Source: Acaryochloris sp. IP29b_bin.137
Lineage (GTDB): Bacteria; Cyanobacteriota; Cyanobacteriia; Thermosynechococcales; Thermosynechococcaceae
Reading direction: 5' to 3'
Assembly: GCF_028285745.1 (NCBI RefSeq)
Contig: NZ_JANQOP010000232.1
Location: 23,804 to 87,803 of the forward strand
Length of the DNA stretch: 64,000 bases
The notes beneath the pieces are model-generated. The model made no database searches. It saw nothing but the letters and a program-made list of their open reading frames with translations, and had not been told where the DNA came from. Each line of letters starts with the position of its first letter. The first letter of the stretch is position 1. Made by a program: the position numbers and the translations under genes. This document shows, in pieces, positions 45,499 to 54,898 of this stretch.

Positions 45499-47448
45499 CT
45501 AGGCATCCAGCACCACTTTGCCCACCGGATGGGCAATGCAGGTCAAGATATGCCCGGACGCGGCATCTTCCGCCTCTAAGCCATCTGGATCGGCTTCATA
45601 TCGGAATTCACCCTCAATCAGCTTGGCTACACAGGTGCCACAGGTCCCCGATTGGCAACTGCTTTCAATCTCAACGCCTGCAGCCTCCGCAATTTCCAGC
45701 AAAGACTGGCTATCGTCACAGTTCACTTCCTTGCCGGAGGCGGCAAATTGAACTACGGCAGGTTGGGCTGCCGGGGTGGGAACGACGGGAGTTGGCGTCG
45801 GCGGTGCTGCGGGCATAGCTGGGGCAGGGGAGGCAAAACCGTTCTGGCTCATTGTTGTGCCTTGTAGACTACGTTGGCGCGCCAGTCTGGCCGTTCCACA
45901 GGATGGACGCGGCGTGGATCGAGGTTGAGCGTCAAACTGCTGAATCAGAATCTCTTTTAAGACATCTTTGAGTTCATCACAGGGGATGGCCTTTTGGACC
46001 TTCTCGCCTAAAACGGCATCTTTCCCGACTTTGCCACCCATAAATAAGTCCACAGCTTCGACGGTCTTACCTTCTTTACGGGTTTTGGTCCCCATCAAGC
46101 CAATATCGGCGACTTGGGGTTGACCGCAGGAATTTGGACATCCGGTCCAGTGAAAGCGAACGGGTTTGGGCATCTCCAGTTCATCTTCCAACTCATCGAT
46201 CAGAGCCACCGCTCGGTTTTTGGTTTCAATCAGGGCAAATTTACAGAACTGGTTGCCTGTACATGAAACCAAGGCCCGCGCCAAGGGATCAGGATTGATG
46301 GAAAACACATCTAGGAGTGGTTCTTCTAGGAAGGCGTCCAAACGAGAATCAGGAATATTAGGGATAATGACATTTTGCTCGACTGTGAGTCGAACTTCAC
46401 CGCTGCCATATACTTCTGCCATGCGCGCGAGTTCGAACATGTCATTGGCATACAGACGACCCACAGGAACGTGTAGCCCCACAAAATTCAGACCCGGCTG
46501 TTTTTGAGCCGAGACACCGAGGTGGTCCCGCTTATCCCAGTCAAATTCGTCTTTCCCCGCAGCCGTTTGTAAGGTAACGCCCATCTGTGCTTCGACGGCT
46601 GCTCGAAAGCGTTCGACGCCCCATTCCTCGATCAGCCACATCATCCGTGCCTGGTGGCGATTGGCCCGAGAACCGTTGTCGCGGTAGACAATCAGAATGG
46701 CTTCACTAATATCGACGACTTGGGTGTGGTCAACCCACACATTCATAGAAATGGCGGGGGCACAGCGTTTGGCTGAAAAGAAACCGCCAATCAGAACATT
46801 AAAACCAAGCTTGCCCTCTTTATAAGCGGGGACAAAGGCAATATCGTTAATTTCGGCATGGACGGAGTTATCGCGACCGCCTGCGATCGCGATATTAAAT
46901 TTCCGCGGCAGATTGGTAAACGCCGGGTTGCCCTGACTGTTATTGGTGATCATGTCCTGGACTTTGCGCACCAGCCCTCGGGTATCAATCAGCTCATCGG
47001 CATCCAAACCCGCTACGGGCGATCCGGTGATATTGCGGACGTTGTCCATGCCAGATTGCACACTGGTCAATCCGGCTTGCTGAAACCGATTAAAAATATC
47101 GGGAATATCTTCGATGTGAATACCGCGCAACTGAATATTTTGGCGCGTGGTGATATCGGCATAGCCATCTTCGCCATACCGCTGGATCACGTCAGCGAGC
47201 ACTCGCATTTGTCCACTGCTTAGAATGCCGTTAGGGGTGCGCATCCGCAGCATAAATTTTCCGGGTGTAACGGGCCGGAAGAATAAACCGACCCATTTGA
47301 GGCGCTGGGTGAGATCGGTTTCGTCCATGGCTTCCCACCCAATTTGAGCGAAGTGGGAAAGCTCGGGTAAAATAGCCAAACCATCTTTTTCCGCTTTATA
47401 GCGCTCAAATTTATTCATTTTGGGCGCAGCTGGGGCGGTGTTAGTCAC
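45499..47448 (-). CDS. nirA: Ferredoxin-nitrite reductase with C-terminal 2Fe-2S ferredoxin domain
   Basis: 649 residues from a GTG with a GAGGA site. Residues 1-510 are a sirohaem/4Fe-4S nitrite reductase with both cysteine pairs (CTGNQFCKF and CPNSCGQ) that reduces nitrite to ammonium. After a proline/alanine-rich linker, residues about 575-649 form a plant-type ferredoxin with CQSGTCGTC (C-x4-C-x2-C) and LTCIAHP. A ferredoxin-tailed NirA is known from Plectonema (Leptolyngbya) boryana. The linker just before internal ATG 45852 reads poorly (PRSTPRPSCGTARLARQ), while the +1 frame there looks more protein-like and ends in TGA overlapping that ATG. The joint may therefore be a recent frameshift fusion of two genes. 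An NtcA promoter lies upstream. Confidence 0.93.
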   Translation of the reverse strand: MTNTAPAAPKMNKFERYKAEKDGLAILPELSHFAQIGWEAMDETDLTQRLKWVGLFFRPVTPGKFMLRMRTPNGILSSGQMRVLADVIQRYGEDGYADITTRQNIQLRGIHIEDIPDIFNRFQQAGLTSVQSGMDNVRNITGSPVAGLDADELIDTRGLVRKVQDMITNNSQGNPAFTNLPRKFNIAIAGGRDNSVHAEINDIAFVPAYKEGKLGFNVLIGGFFSAKRCAPAISMNVWVDHTQVVDISEAILIVYRDNGSRANRHQARMMWLIEEWGVERFRAAVEAQMGVTLQTAAGKDEFDWDKRDHLGVSAQKQPGLNFVGLHVPVGRLYANDMFELARMAEVYGSGEVRLTVEQNVIIPNIPDSRLDAFLEEPLLDVFSINPDPLARALVSCTGNQFCKFALIETKNRAVALIDELEDELEMPKPVRFHWTGCPNSCGQPQVADIGLMGTKTRKEGKTVEAVDLFMGGKVGKDAVLGEKVQKAIPCDELKDVLKEILIQQFDAQPRSTPRPSCGTARLARQRSLQGTTMSQNGFASPAPAMPAAPPTPTPVVPTPAAQPAVVQFAASGKEVNCDDSQSLLEIAEAAGVEIESSCQSGTCGTCVAKLIEGEFRYEADPDGLEAEDAASGHILTCIAHPVGKVVLDA

Positions 47449-47519
47449 GTTTCATCCTCTTGAGCTTGCGTCTGACCCCCAGAGAGTTGACCGAAGTCAA
47501 TTTCCGGGATTGGGATACT

Positions 47520-47561
47520 AACTTAGCGACTCCAAATGGGACCGTTCGTATCAGCCGTTAC
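47520..47561 (-). promoter_or_regulatory. NtcA-activated promoter of nirA
   Basis: GTATCAGCCGTTAC (47548-47561) fits GTA-N8-TAC exactly. On the minus strand it is followed after precisely 22 bases by TAAGTT (47525-47520), matching the TAN3T -10 box of class II NtcA promoters. The leader to the nirA GTG is about 65 bases. The region is shared with the divergent HEAT-repeat gene, so that gene could also respond to nitrogen. Confidence 0.85.
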
Positions 47562-47677
47562 AAAGTGATAGGCTAAATGTAGTTTCTGCAATTTGCTTAT
47601 GCTGAAGCTGCATAAAAGCCTGCAGAATTTAGGAATAGTTTGGTGAGAATAGCAGTGGCATCTAACTGCTAATCGTT

Positions 47678-48856
47678 GTGAGTGAACTGGTATCCGTTTT
47701 ATCTGAGCTGAAAGCAGGCGATTTTCAATCTCGCTGGGAAACGGCTAAGCAAATTCCGAACTTTGGCGAACCCGCGATCGCATCTTTGATCGATCTGCTC
47801 AATCAAAATGTGGATGATCCAGAACTGCAATGGTTTGTGGCTCGGGCCTTAGGTGAGTTCAATCATGCAGATGCGGTGATGGCCTTGGCACAACTGATGC
47901 AAGATGCAGCAGAGGATGATGTGGCTGAAATCGCCGCTCAAATGTTGGCCCAAATTGGGCCGCAGTCTGTGGATGCATTGGCCGCATTACTCGATTCCTC
48001 TCCCTCCCGAGCGCTGGTAGTCTCGGCGTTAGCCCAAATGCAAGACCCCGTGATTGTGCCCCTCTTGATCCAGGTTGTGGCGGATGAAGATGCATCGGTT
48101 CGCTGGAAGGTGATCGAGACCCTCAGCCGATTTCACGATCCGACGATTATTCCGGTCCTCCTCCAAGGGTTGGCTGATTTAAGTGCGAAGGTGCGCCAAG
48201 CTGCGATCGCAGGGATCAGTTATCGTGCCCATCTTTTCCAAGAGCATCACTATGATCTGGTCGCGCTGATTGAGCCCTTCCTCAAAGATTTGGATCTGCC
48301 AGTCTGCCAAACGGCAGCTTTGGCCCTGGGACGTTTAGGAACGAATGCAGCGGCTGAGGCATTACGCGCTGCCAGCACTGGCCCTATTCCCATGCCCTTA
48401 AAACTGACCATCGTGCAGGCCCTGGGACAGATGAGTAATCACCAATCTGTGCAGGTGTTACAAAAGCTATGGCCCCAGGCAATATCTTCACTGCAGATGG
48501 TGGATGATCAGGATCAAACCCTTGCAAACGCCATTGTTAAAGCCCTAGCGCTTAGCCGACCAGCAGACCGATCAACCCAGGCATTAATTTATTGTCTCCA
48601 TCATCAGCCCATGGCTGATCCAGCTTTGCAAAAAAACATTGCCAATGCTCTAGGGCAATCCGGTGATCCGCAAGCGATACCGGAGCTAATTCAGCTGTTG
48701 GGGATACCGGATATGGGGGTGAGACTGCATGCGATCGCAGCCCTCAAACAAATCGCCGCTGAAGAGGCCTATGCGAAGCTCCAGGCTTTAACTACAGACC
48801 TCAATGTAGAGCAAGGGGTACGAGACGGGGTTGCGATCGCCCTGCAAGAATGGTGA
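47678..48856 (+). CDS. HEAT-repeat (PBS-lyase-like) protein divergent from nirA
   Basis: 392 residues, entirely HEAT/PBS-lyase-type helical repeats of about 31 residues (for example LQWFVARALGEFNHADAVMALAQLM and VRWKVIETLSRFHDPTIIPVLLQGL). It starts with GTG. Such repeats serve protein binding or bilin-lyase roles, but no bilin-lyase-specific residue is evident. Diverging from nirA across 229 bases that hold an NtcA promoter, it has the position of nirB, known in Synechococcus and Anabaena as needed for full nitrite reductase activity. Homology to NirB was not tested here, so the name is not given. Three HIP1 octamers lie in it. Confidence 0.8.
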   Translation: MSELVSVLSELKAGDFQSRWETAKQIPNFGEPAIASLIDLLNQNVDDPELQWFVARALGEFNHADAVMALAQLMQDAAEDDVAEIAAQMLAQIGPQSVDALAALLDSSPSRALVVSALAQMQDPVIVPLLIQVVADEDASVRWKVIETLSRFHDPTIIPVLLQGLADLSAKVRQAAIAGISYRAHLFQEHHYDLVALIEPFLKDLDLPVCQTAALALGRLGTNAAAEALRAASTGPIPMPLKLTIVQALGQMSNHQSVQVLQKLWPQAISSLQMVDDQDQTLANAIVKALALSRPADRSTQALIYCLHHQPMADPALQKNIANALGQSGDPQAIPELIQLLGIPDMGVRLHAIAALKQIAAEEAYAKLQALTTDLNVEQGVRDGVAIALQEW

Positions 48857-48991
48857 GTCATCACCGACACAGTTCGCTTTCAGTCCTTTCTATGCCATCC
48901 CCATAAGCGGGGTGATAGCCTGAACATCTGCCTGCATCAAGGGTGGCGTACTGAAATTGATTGATGGTTATTGCTCTGGCTGGCTTTGCTA

Positions 48992-49636
48992 ATGTCTACT
49001 GCCCCCATCCCCATTGCCCAATCTCCCCAAAAACGCTGGATAGCCTATGGCCAGTCTCTCAATCACGGTAAAACGCAAAAAGTGTTCATCTGCTCAGAGA
49101 ATGCCCCCCTCACATGGCATCAAGTGATTGAGCGTTGGCAACAGGAGGCAGACTTCCGAAGGTTTATCACTCAGATCCTGAAGGACAGTGCTTACAGCGC
49201 CTTCTTTTGGGAAACTCCTCCTTTGACCCTCAATAGTTTGCATCACCCTTGGGAGTTTGCGTTAGTCGACGCCCCCTTGTTGTCAAAGGTTGTGCCGAAT
49301 CCTCAGCCTTTTGCAACCTATCTTCAGAAAAACCATTCCCCCATTGTCGTCTTTCCAAATTTGGGCGGGGATGCCATGCTGATTGTGCCCTCTGCCTTGG
49401 GGGCCTGGCCAGCCTATACTCATTTCGCCAATTTTGTGCGCCAGGCTCCCACTGAGCAAATTGATGCCCTCTGGCAAGTGTTGGGAGCGTCGCTTGACAA
49501 CACCATCAACCATCTCTCATCCAGGACGTCCCCCTTATGGGTGAGTACCTCCGGGTTAGGGGTTTACTGGCTGCATATTCGCCTGGATGATTATCCCAAA
49601 TACTTTACTTACACCCCTTATCGATCCGCCGTCTAA
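48992..49636 (+). CDS. DUF6940-like conserved protein
   Basis: 214 residues from ATG 48992 (a TTG lies 7 codons earlier). No signal or membrane segment. Conserved-looking blocks are WHQVIERWQQEADFRRFITQIL, SAYSAFFWETPPLT, FEFALVD-like WEFALVDAPLL, and a late ISHLSSRTSPLWVSTSGLGVYWLHIRLD equivalent. I recall this pattern from DUF6940, a family without known function. Downstream of the HEAT gene by 135 bases on the same strand. Confidence 0.65.
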   Translation: MSTAPIPIAQSPQKRWIAYGQSLNHGKTQKVFICSENAPLTWHQVIERWQQEADFRRFITQILKDSAYSAFFWETPPLTLNSLHHPWEFALVDAPLLSKVVPNPQPFATYLQKNHSPIVVFPNLGGDAMLIVPSALGAWPAYTHFANFVRQAPTEQIDALWQVLGASLDNTINHLSSRTSPLWVSTSGLGVYWLHIRLDDYPKYFTYTPYRSAV

Positions 49637-49947
49637 GGCCCATAACTGCGGTATCTGCCGATGGTTGATCCGCTCTTTTCCCCGCAATACCCCCATCATC
49701 TTGTCTTAGAGGTCATCGGACGTGAGCATTTGGACTCACAAGTTCCTCAACATTGCAAGGTATCGTCTTTAAAATGGTTTGACTGAAGCGCTGAATCCTT
49801 AACCAGCCTTGAGATCAGCTGACTGCCAAGACTGGTATTGACGACCGGACGTTAAAAATCTCTATGGTGCGATCGCAAATTTTTACCGATAATTGGAGTA
49901 GCAATCCCCTGAGAGTGTCCATCGGACCTGATGTCAGGAGCCCGGTC
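49637..49947 (+). other. Intergenic region before the phosphorelay operon
   Basis: About 310 bases. An open frame from 49864 joins the response regulator in phase, but it carries no domain, and ATG 49948 fits the receiver start. No hairpin or clear promoter motif was found; a HIP1 octamer lies at 49868-49875. Confidence 0.4.
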
Positions 49948-52251
49948 ATGAAAATTCTCATTGTTGAGGATGATCAGCTCACAGCCAGTGCCTTAACCAC
50001 CCTCTTAACCCGTTGTGGTTATGCCGTGGAAACGGCGACGGAGGGAGAAAGTGCTGCCAATATGGTGGAGGCCTTTGAGTATGATTTGTTGATGTTGGAT
50101 GTGATGTTGCCGCAGCTCGATGGCATTACCCTCTGTCGCCAACTGCGCAATCAGGGCCATACTATGCCCATTTTGCTCCTCACGGGTAAGAGTAATAGTC
50201 ATGACAAAGCCGTGGGGTTGGATGCTGGTGCCGATGACTATGTGGTTAAACCCTTTGATCCAGAAGAATTAGAGGCTCGAATTCGAGCATTGCTGCGCCG
50301 CGGTCAACTCCACTCGACCCCGATTCTGGAATGGGCAGGGATTCATCTGGACCCCAGTTCGACCCAGGTCAACTATCAGCAGCAGCCGCTCTCCCTGACG
50401 CCCAAAGAATATGCTCTGTTAGAACTGTTAATGCGCAATCCTCACCGTGTATTTAGCTGTGGCATGCTGTTGGAGCATCTCTGGGCCTATGCCGATATGC
50501 CTGGGGAAGAGGCGGTCAGGACCCATATCAAGGGTCTGCGCCATAAGTTGAGAGATGCCCAGGCTCCCCCAGATTTGATCGAAACGGTATATGGCATTGG
50601 TTATCGGCTTAAGCCCCTGGCAGAGTTAGAACCCGATGAACCGTGCACCCCCCCGGAGACGCAAGCGGCGATCGCCAGTATTTGGCAGCGGTATCAGTCC
50701 CGTATTAGTGACCAGGTGCATGTGCTGGAGGATGCGAGTGCCACTTTGCGATCGCATCAAGGAAAATTAGACCTCGATCGACAGTCCCATGCTCAACAAG
50801 AAGCCCACACCCTAGCGGGAGCACTGGGCATGTTTGGCATGCATGATGGGACGGAATCTGCCCGCCGGATTGAACATATTTTGGCCATGGCTCAACCTTT
50901 GGCCCTGGAGCAGGTTGACCAATTTCACCAACAAGTGGAGGCGCTCCGGCAGACGGTGGAGCAATATGGTCACTTTACGAGTAGCGATCCCCACTCAGCG
51001 CTGCCGCCGTTACCAACGTTAATGGTAATTGATCCAGATGGGGTATGGATGGCTGACTTGACGGAACAGGCCCTGCATTGGGATTGGCACCTAGAAACAG
51101 TGACGGATCTAGAAACGGCCCAAACGCGACTGACCCAACAGTTGCCTCAGGTGATCTTGATGGATCCCAGCGTTGCCCCAGACAAAACTCAAATGCTGGA
51201 TTTCCTGACGGATCTGACCCAACAAATCCCCGCCATCCCCGTATTATTCTATGGCGCCCCAGATGGGTTGCATTCGCGGCTAGAAGTGGCCCGACTGGGC
51301 GGTAAAGCCTACTTAGAAAAACCGATTACGCCCATCCAAGTGTTCCGTGAGGTCGATCGTATCTTTCAACAATCCCAAGCGATCACCGCCAAAGTGTTGA
51401 TTGTGGATGATGACCCCAATATTCTGCATTTATTGCCGCCCTTGCTGGAACCTTGGGGGTTTCAAGTCGTGACGCTAGCGGATGCTCGGTTATTTTGGCA
51501 AACCCTGCTTTCATCTGCCCCAGATCTCCTGATTTTAGATATTGAGATGCCCCATGTGAGCGGGATGGAGCTCTGTCAAGTGGTCCGTAACGATGCCTAT
51601 TGGCATAATCTACCAATTATTTTTCTCACAGCCCATACTGAGGCCGAGACTGTGAACCAAATTTTTGGCCTGGGTGCCGATGACTTTGTCAGTAAACCCG
51701 TTGTGGGGCCTGAGCTGGTTGTTCGGTTGGTAAATCGGTTGGAGCGTATGCAGTTGTCTCAGCAGTTATGGCAAATGGATGCCCTCACCAAAGCCTATCA
51801 GCGCCAGCCTGCTGTCCTGATGCTTGAACAACAGATGCAACGGTCTCAGGATTTAGATCAGCCTTTAAGTCTGGTGTTGGTTAAACTCACGAACTTGCGT
51901 CAAATTAACGATGATTACGATTTGGCAACTGGGGATGCCATGCTTCGGTATATCGGCCATGAATTATGCCTGGGCTGTAGTGATGAGGATGTGGTCGCTC
52001 GCTGGAGCAGTAATGAGTTTTTGATTGGGTTGTACGGTGTGCCATCGCCTGAAGCGGTCCATCATATTCAGCAGCTTTGTGAAACCTGTCTCCAGCACCC
52101 TCCAAAAGCGGGCGATCGGGTCCCGATGCAGTTAGCGTTAGGCCATGCTCAATATCCTGGGGCCGGCACTACACTATCTGCCCTTTATAAACGGGCCATT
52201 CAACAGGCAACCCCGCTGGAGATCAGCTCGCAACCTGAGGCAGACCCATGA
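49948..52251 (+). CDS. Multi-receiver response regulator with OmpR-type DNA-binding, Hpt and degenerate GGDEF domains
   Basis: 767 residues. In order: receiver 1 (KILIVEDDQ, phospho-acceptor Asp51 in LLMLDVMLP), OmpR-type winged helix (about 125-225, EYALLELLMRNPHRVFS), Hpt domain (about 240-330 with AHTLAGALGMFG), a divergent receiver 2 (VILMDPSVA, LEKPI), receiver 3 (VLIVDDDPN, LLILDIEMP, FVSKPV), and a GGDEF-like domain whose motif is SSNEF, so no cyclic di-GMP synthesis is expected. It could both bind DNA and pass phosphate through the Hpt to other receivers. It ends with an ATGA overlap with the sensor kinase gene, its likely partner. Confidence 0.9.
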   Translation: MKILIVEDDQLTASALTTLLTRCGYAVETATEGESAANMVEAFEYDLLMLDVMLPQLDGITLCRQLRNQGHTMPILLLTGKSNSHDKAVGLDAGADDYVVKPFDPEELEARIRALLRRGQLHSTPILEWAGIHLDPSSTQVNYQQQPLSLTPKEYALLELLMRNPHRVFSCGMLLEHLWAYADMPGEEAVRTHIKGLRHKLRDAQAPPDLIETVYGIGYRLKPLAELEPDEPCTPPETQAAIASIWQRYQSRISDQVHVLEDASATLRSHQGKLDLDRQSHAQQEAHTLAGALGMFGMHDGTESARRIEHILAMAQPLALEQVDQFHQQVEALRQTVEQYGHFTSSDPHSALPPLPTLMVIDPDGVWMADLTEQALHWDWHLETVTDLETAQTRLTQQLPQVILMDPSVAPDKTQMLDFLTDLTQQIPAIPVLFYGAPDGLHSRLEVARLGGKAYLEKPITPIQVFREVDRIFQQSQAITAKVLIVDDDPNILHLLPPLLEPWGFQVVTLADARLFWQTLLSSAPDLLILDIEMPHVSGMELCQVVRNDAYWHNLPIIFLTAHTEAETVNQIFGLGADDFVSKPVVGPELVVRLVNRLERMQLSQQLWQMDALTKAYQRQPAVLMLEQQMQRSQDLDQPLSLVLVKLTNLRQINDDYDLATGDAMLRYIGHELCLGCSDEDVVARWSSNEFLIGLYGVPSPEAVHHIQQLCETCLQHPPKAGDRVPMQLALGHAQYPGAGTTLSALYKRAIQQATPLEISSQPEADP

Positions 52252-54881
52252 CCCCCCAGCCCCAGTTTGCCTCTCCCCCACTGCCCAGCGCCATGCCCTT
52301 CCTTATGGATGCGTTGTCCGCTCTCGTTGTCGTTCTCGATGCTCGGGGCCGGGTCGTTGGGTTTAATCCAGCTTGTGAACAATTGTCTGGTTATGCCTTC
52401 GCAGAGGTGGAGGGACGTTATCTTTGGCAAGATTTACTGCTCCCAGTTGAGAAAGAGGACTTTCAGGCGGTTTTTCGGCAATTACTGACTCAGAAGACGG
52501 CCAGCCCATCCCCAAACTACTGGGTAACCAAAACAGGGGAACAGCGGTTGGTGGTTTGGTCTTATGCGGTCATTGACCAGGGAGACGCTCCTCCAGGAGA
52601 ATCGACTCCCGTTGTAATTGGCACCGGAATTGACATTACCGAACAGCAACAATCGGCCTTGTCTTTGCAACAGCAAATAGAGCATGAGCAGCTCTTGAGC
52701 ACGATCGCCGCTCGGATTCGCCAATCCCTCGATCTCCACACCATTCTCAATACGACCGTTGCCGAGGTTCGTCAGTTATTGCAGACCGATCGGGTGCTTA
52801 TTTTTCGGCTAGACAAAAATTGGACGGGCATGGTGCTGGTTGAATCTGTAGATACAGACCAGTGGGCCTCAATTCTCGGGACCAAAATTCATGATCCTTG
52901 CTTTCCCGACATCTATGGCGGCTCCCCAGGGCAGATTCATGCCACTGCCATCGATAATATCGATACGGCCCATCTCACCCCCTGTCATCGGGATTTATTG
53001 CGTCAATTCCAGATCCAAGCCAATTTAGTGGTTCCCATCCGGCTGGATAATCGAGTGTGGGGGTTGCTGATGGCCCACCACTGCCGGAGTCCTCGTCCTT
53101 GGCAGTCCCTGGAAATTCAATTGCTCAGTCGGCTAGCGACTCAATTGGCCATCGCGATTCAACAGTCCGAACTGTATTGTCAACTGCAAGCTGAACTGGC
53201 GGAACGGGAGCAAGTCGAAGTCGTTCTGCAAGAAGCGAAATTGAACCTCGAGCAGCGAGTGGCAGAGCGAACAGCCACGCTGCGAGAGGTGAATCAACAG
53301 TTACGGTCTGAACTCCAAATCCGCCAGCAGGCAGAAGCTGCCTTACAGCGATCGCAACAGCGTATTTCTGGCATTTTGGAAATTGCTGAGGATGCAATTA
53401 TTTCCGTGGATGCCTCCCAAACGATCACCTTGTTCAATCAAGGGGCGGAAAAGATGTTTGGCTACAGTCGGCAAGAGATCCTGGGCCACCCACTGGATAT
53501 GCTTTTGCCGGACGAATTGGTGGAGGCTCATCACACCCAAATTGAATCATTTGGCCAGTCCAAGACCCCGACCCGACAAATGGGAGAGCGACGGCGACCC
53601 ATTACTGCTCGTCGTTCAGATGGGACTTACTTTATGGCTGAAGCCTCGATCTCTAAACTGCAACTGGGGAACGAACAGGTTTTTACGGCCATTCTTCGAG
53701 ATATTACGGAGCGCATTGAAGCCCAAGCTTCCCTTGCCAAGCTGACCCGTCAAAACGAACTGATTCTCAACTCCATGGGGGAAGGACTCTGTGGCCTCGA
53801 TCTCAACCATCACATTACCTTTGTCAATCTGGCGGCAGTCGAGATGCTGGACTATGCCATCCCAGATCTGATTGGCCAGTCGGTGGAGACCATTTTGAGC
53901 CCCCATCCCCAACCCCTCAGCTCAGATCCAGATGCCCCCTATCCCTTTGTGGACTCTTTAACCTCGGGGGCGACTCACCGCTTTATCACGGATGAGTTCC
54001 AGCGACGGGATGGTACGCTGATTCCGGTGGAATATGTGAGTACGCCGATCCGTGAAAATGAAGTGATTACCGGTGCGGTGATCACTTTCAAAGACATTAG
54101 CGATCGCCAAGTCATTGAGCGGATGAAGGACGAATTTATTTCTGTTGTCAGTCATGAACTGCGGACACCACTGACGTCCATACACGGCTCTTTACGGATG
54201 TTGACCAGTGGCCTGTTAGCGGCGCACCCGGATAAAAGTCATCGTCTACTGGAAATCGCGGTCGATAGTACCGATCGTTTAGTGCGGTTGATCAACGATA
54301 TTCTCGATGTGGAACGAATTGAGTCAGGGCAGGTCACCATGACCAAACACCCTTGTAATATGGCTGATTTAATGACTCAATCTACGAATGCGATGCAGGG
54401 GATGGCGACTCAAATGCAGGTTCATCTGACCGTTATCCCCCTCTCATGGCTAACGGATGTGGATGGCGATCGCATTGTCCAAACCCTCACCAATTTGCTT
54501 AGCAATGCCATCAAGTTCTCTTACCCGGGAGGGCGGGTCGAGCTCACAGCCCAACTTATCCCCCAAACACCGCCGAGCTGTTCCCTCGTCTCCCCTACTG
54601 CAGTGAGCACTCCCTTTCCTTCTTCAGACTCACCTCAAGTCTGTATTCAGGTCCGTGACCAAGGCCGGGGGATACCGCCCGATAAAATTGACACCATTTT
54701 TGAACGCTTTCAACAAGCGGATTCTTCGGATGCCCGTAATCATGAAGGCACTGGACTAGGCCTGGCGATTTGTCAAAGTATTGTTCATCAACATGGCGGT
54801 CAAATCTGGGTGGAAAGCCAATTGGGAAAAGGCAGTACTTTTTCTTTCACATTACCCGTTCAGCAGAATGAAACCGCATAG
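52248..54881 (+). CDS. Cyanobacteriochrome (DXCF-type) sensor histidine kinase
   Basis: 877 residues. PAS (about 15-130), GAF (about 155-305), coiled linker, PAS (370-490), PAS (500-620), HisKA with His636 in VSHELRTPL, and HATPase (about 735-872: LLSNAIKFS, DQGRGIP, GTGLGLAI). The GAF domain has the marks of a bilin-binding cyanobacteriochrome: canonical Cys246-His247 in LTPCHRDLLRQF, the following QANLVVPI strand, and a second Cys218 in a DPCF (DXCF) motif. DXCF members form a second thioether link and usually sense blue/green-type light. This should therefore be a light-regulated kinase. It overlaps the response regulator gene by 4 bases and is followed after 17 bases by a CheY-like gene. 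Confidence 0.9.
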   Translation: MTPQPQFASPPLPSAMPFLMDALSALVVVLDARGRVVGFNPACEQLSGYAFAEVEGRYLWQDLLLPVEKEDFQAVFRQLLTQKTASPSPNYWVTKTGEQRLVVWSYAVIDQGDAPPGESTPVVIGTGIDITEQQQSALSLQQQIEHEQLLSTIAARIRQSLDLHTILNTTVAEVRQLLQTDRVLIFRLDKNWTGMVLVESVDTDQWASILGTKIHDPCFPDIYGGSPGQIHATAIDNIDTAHLTPCHRDLLRQFQIQANLVVPIRLDNRVWGLLMAHHCRSPRPWQSLEIQLLSRLATQLAIAIQQSELYCQLQAELAEREQVEVVLQEAKLNLEQRVAERTATLREVNQQLRSELQIRQQAEAALQRSQQRISGILEIAEDAIISVDASQTITLFNQGAEKMFGYSRQEILGHPLDMLLPDELVEAHHTQIESFGQSKTPTRQMGERRRPITARRSDGTYFMAEASISKLQLGNEQVFTAILRDITERIEAQASLAKLTRQNELILNSMGEGLCGLDLNHHITFVNLAAVEMLDYAIPDLIGQSVETILSPHPQPLSSDPDAPYPFVDSLTSGATHRFITDEFQRRDGTLIPVEYVSTPIRENEVITGAVITFKDISDRQVIERMKDEFISVVSHELRTPLTSIHGSLRMLTSGLLAAHPDKSHRLLEIAVDSTDRLVRLINDILDVERIESGQVTMTKHPCNMADLMTQSTNAMQGMATQMQVHLTVIPLSWLTDVDGDRIVQTLTNLLSNAIKFSYPGGRVELTAQLIPQTPPSCSLVSPTAVSTPFPSSDSPQVCIQVRDQGRGIPPDKIDTIFERFQQADSSDARNHEGTGLGLAICQSIVHQHGGQIWVESQLGKGSTFSFTLPVQQNETA

Positions 54882-54898
54882 AAAGGTGAAATGGCTAC

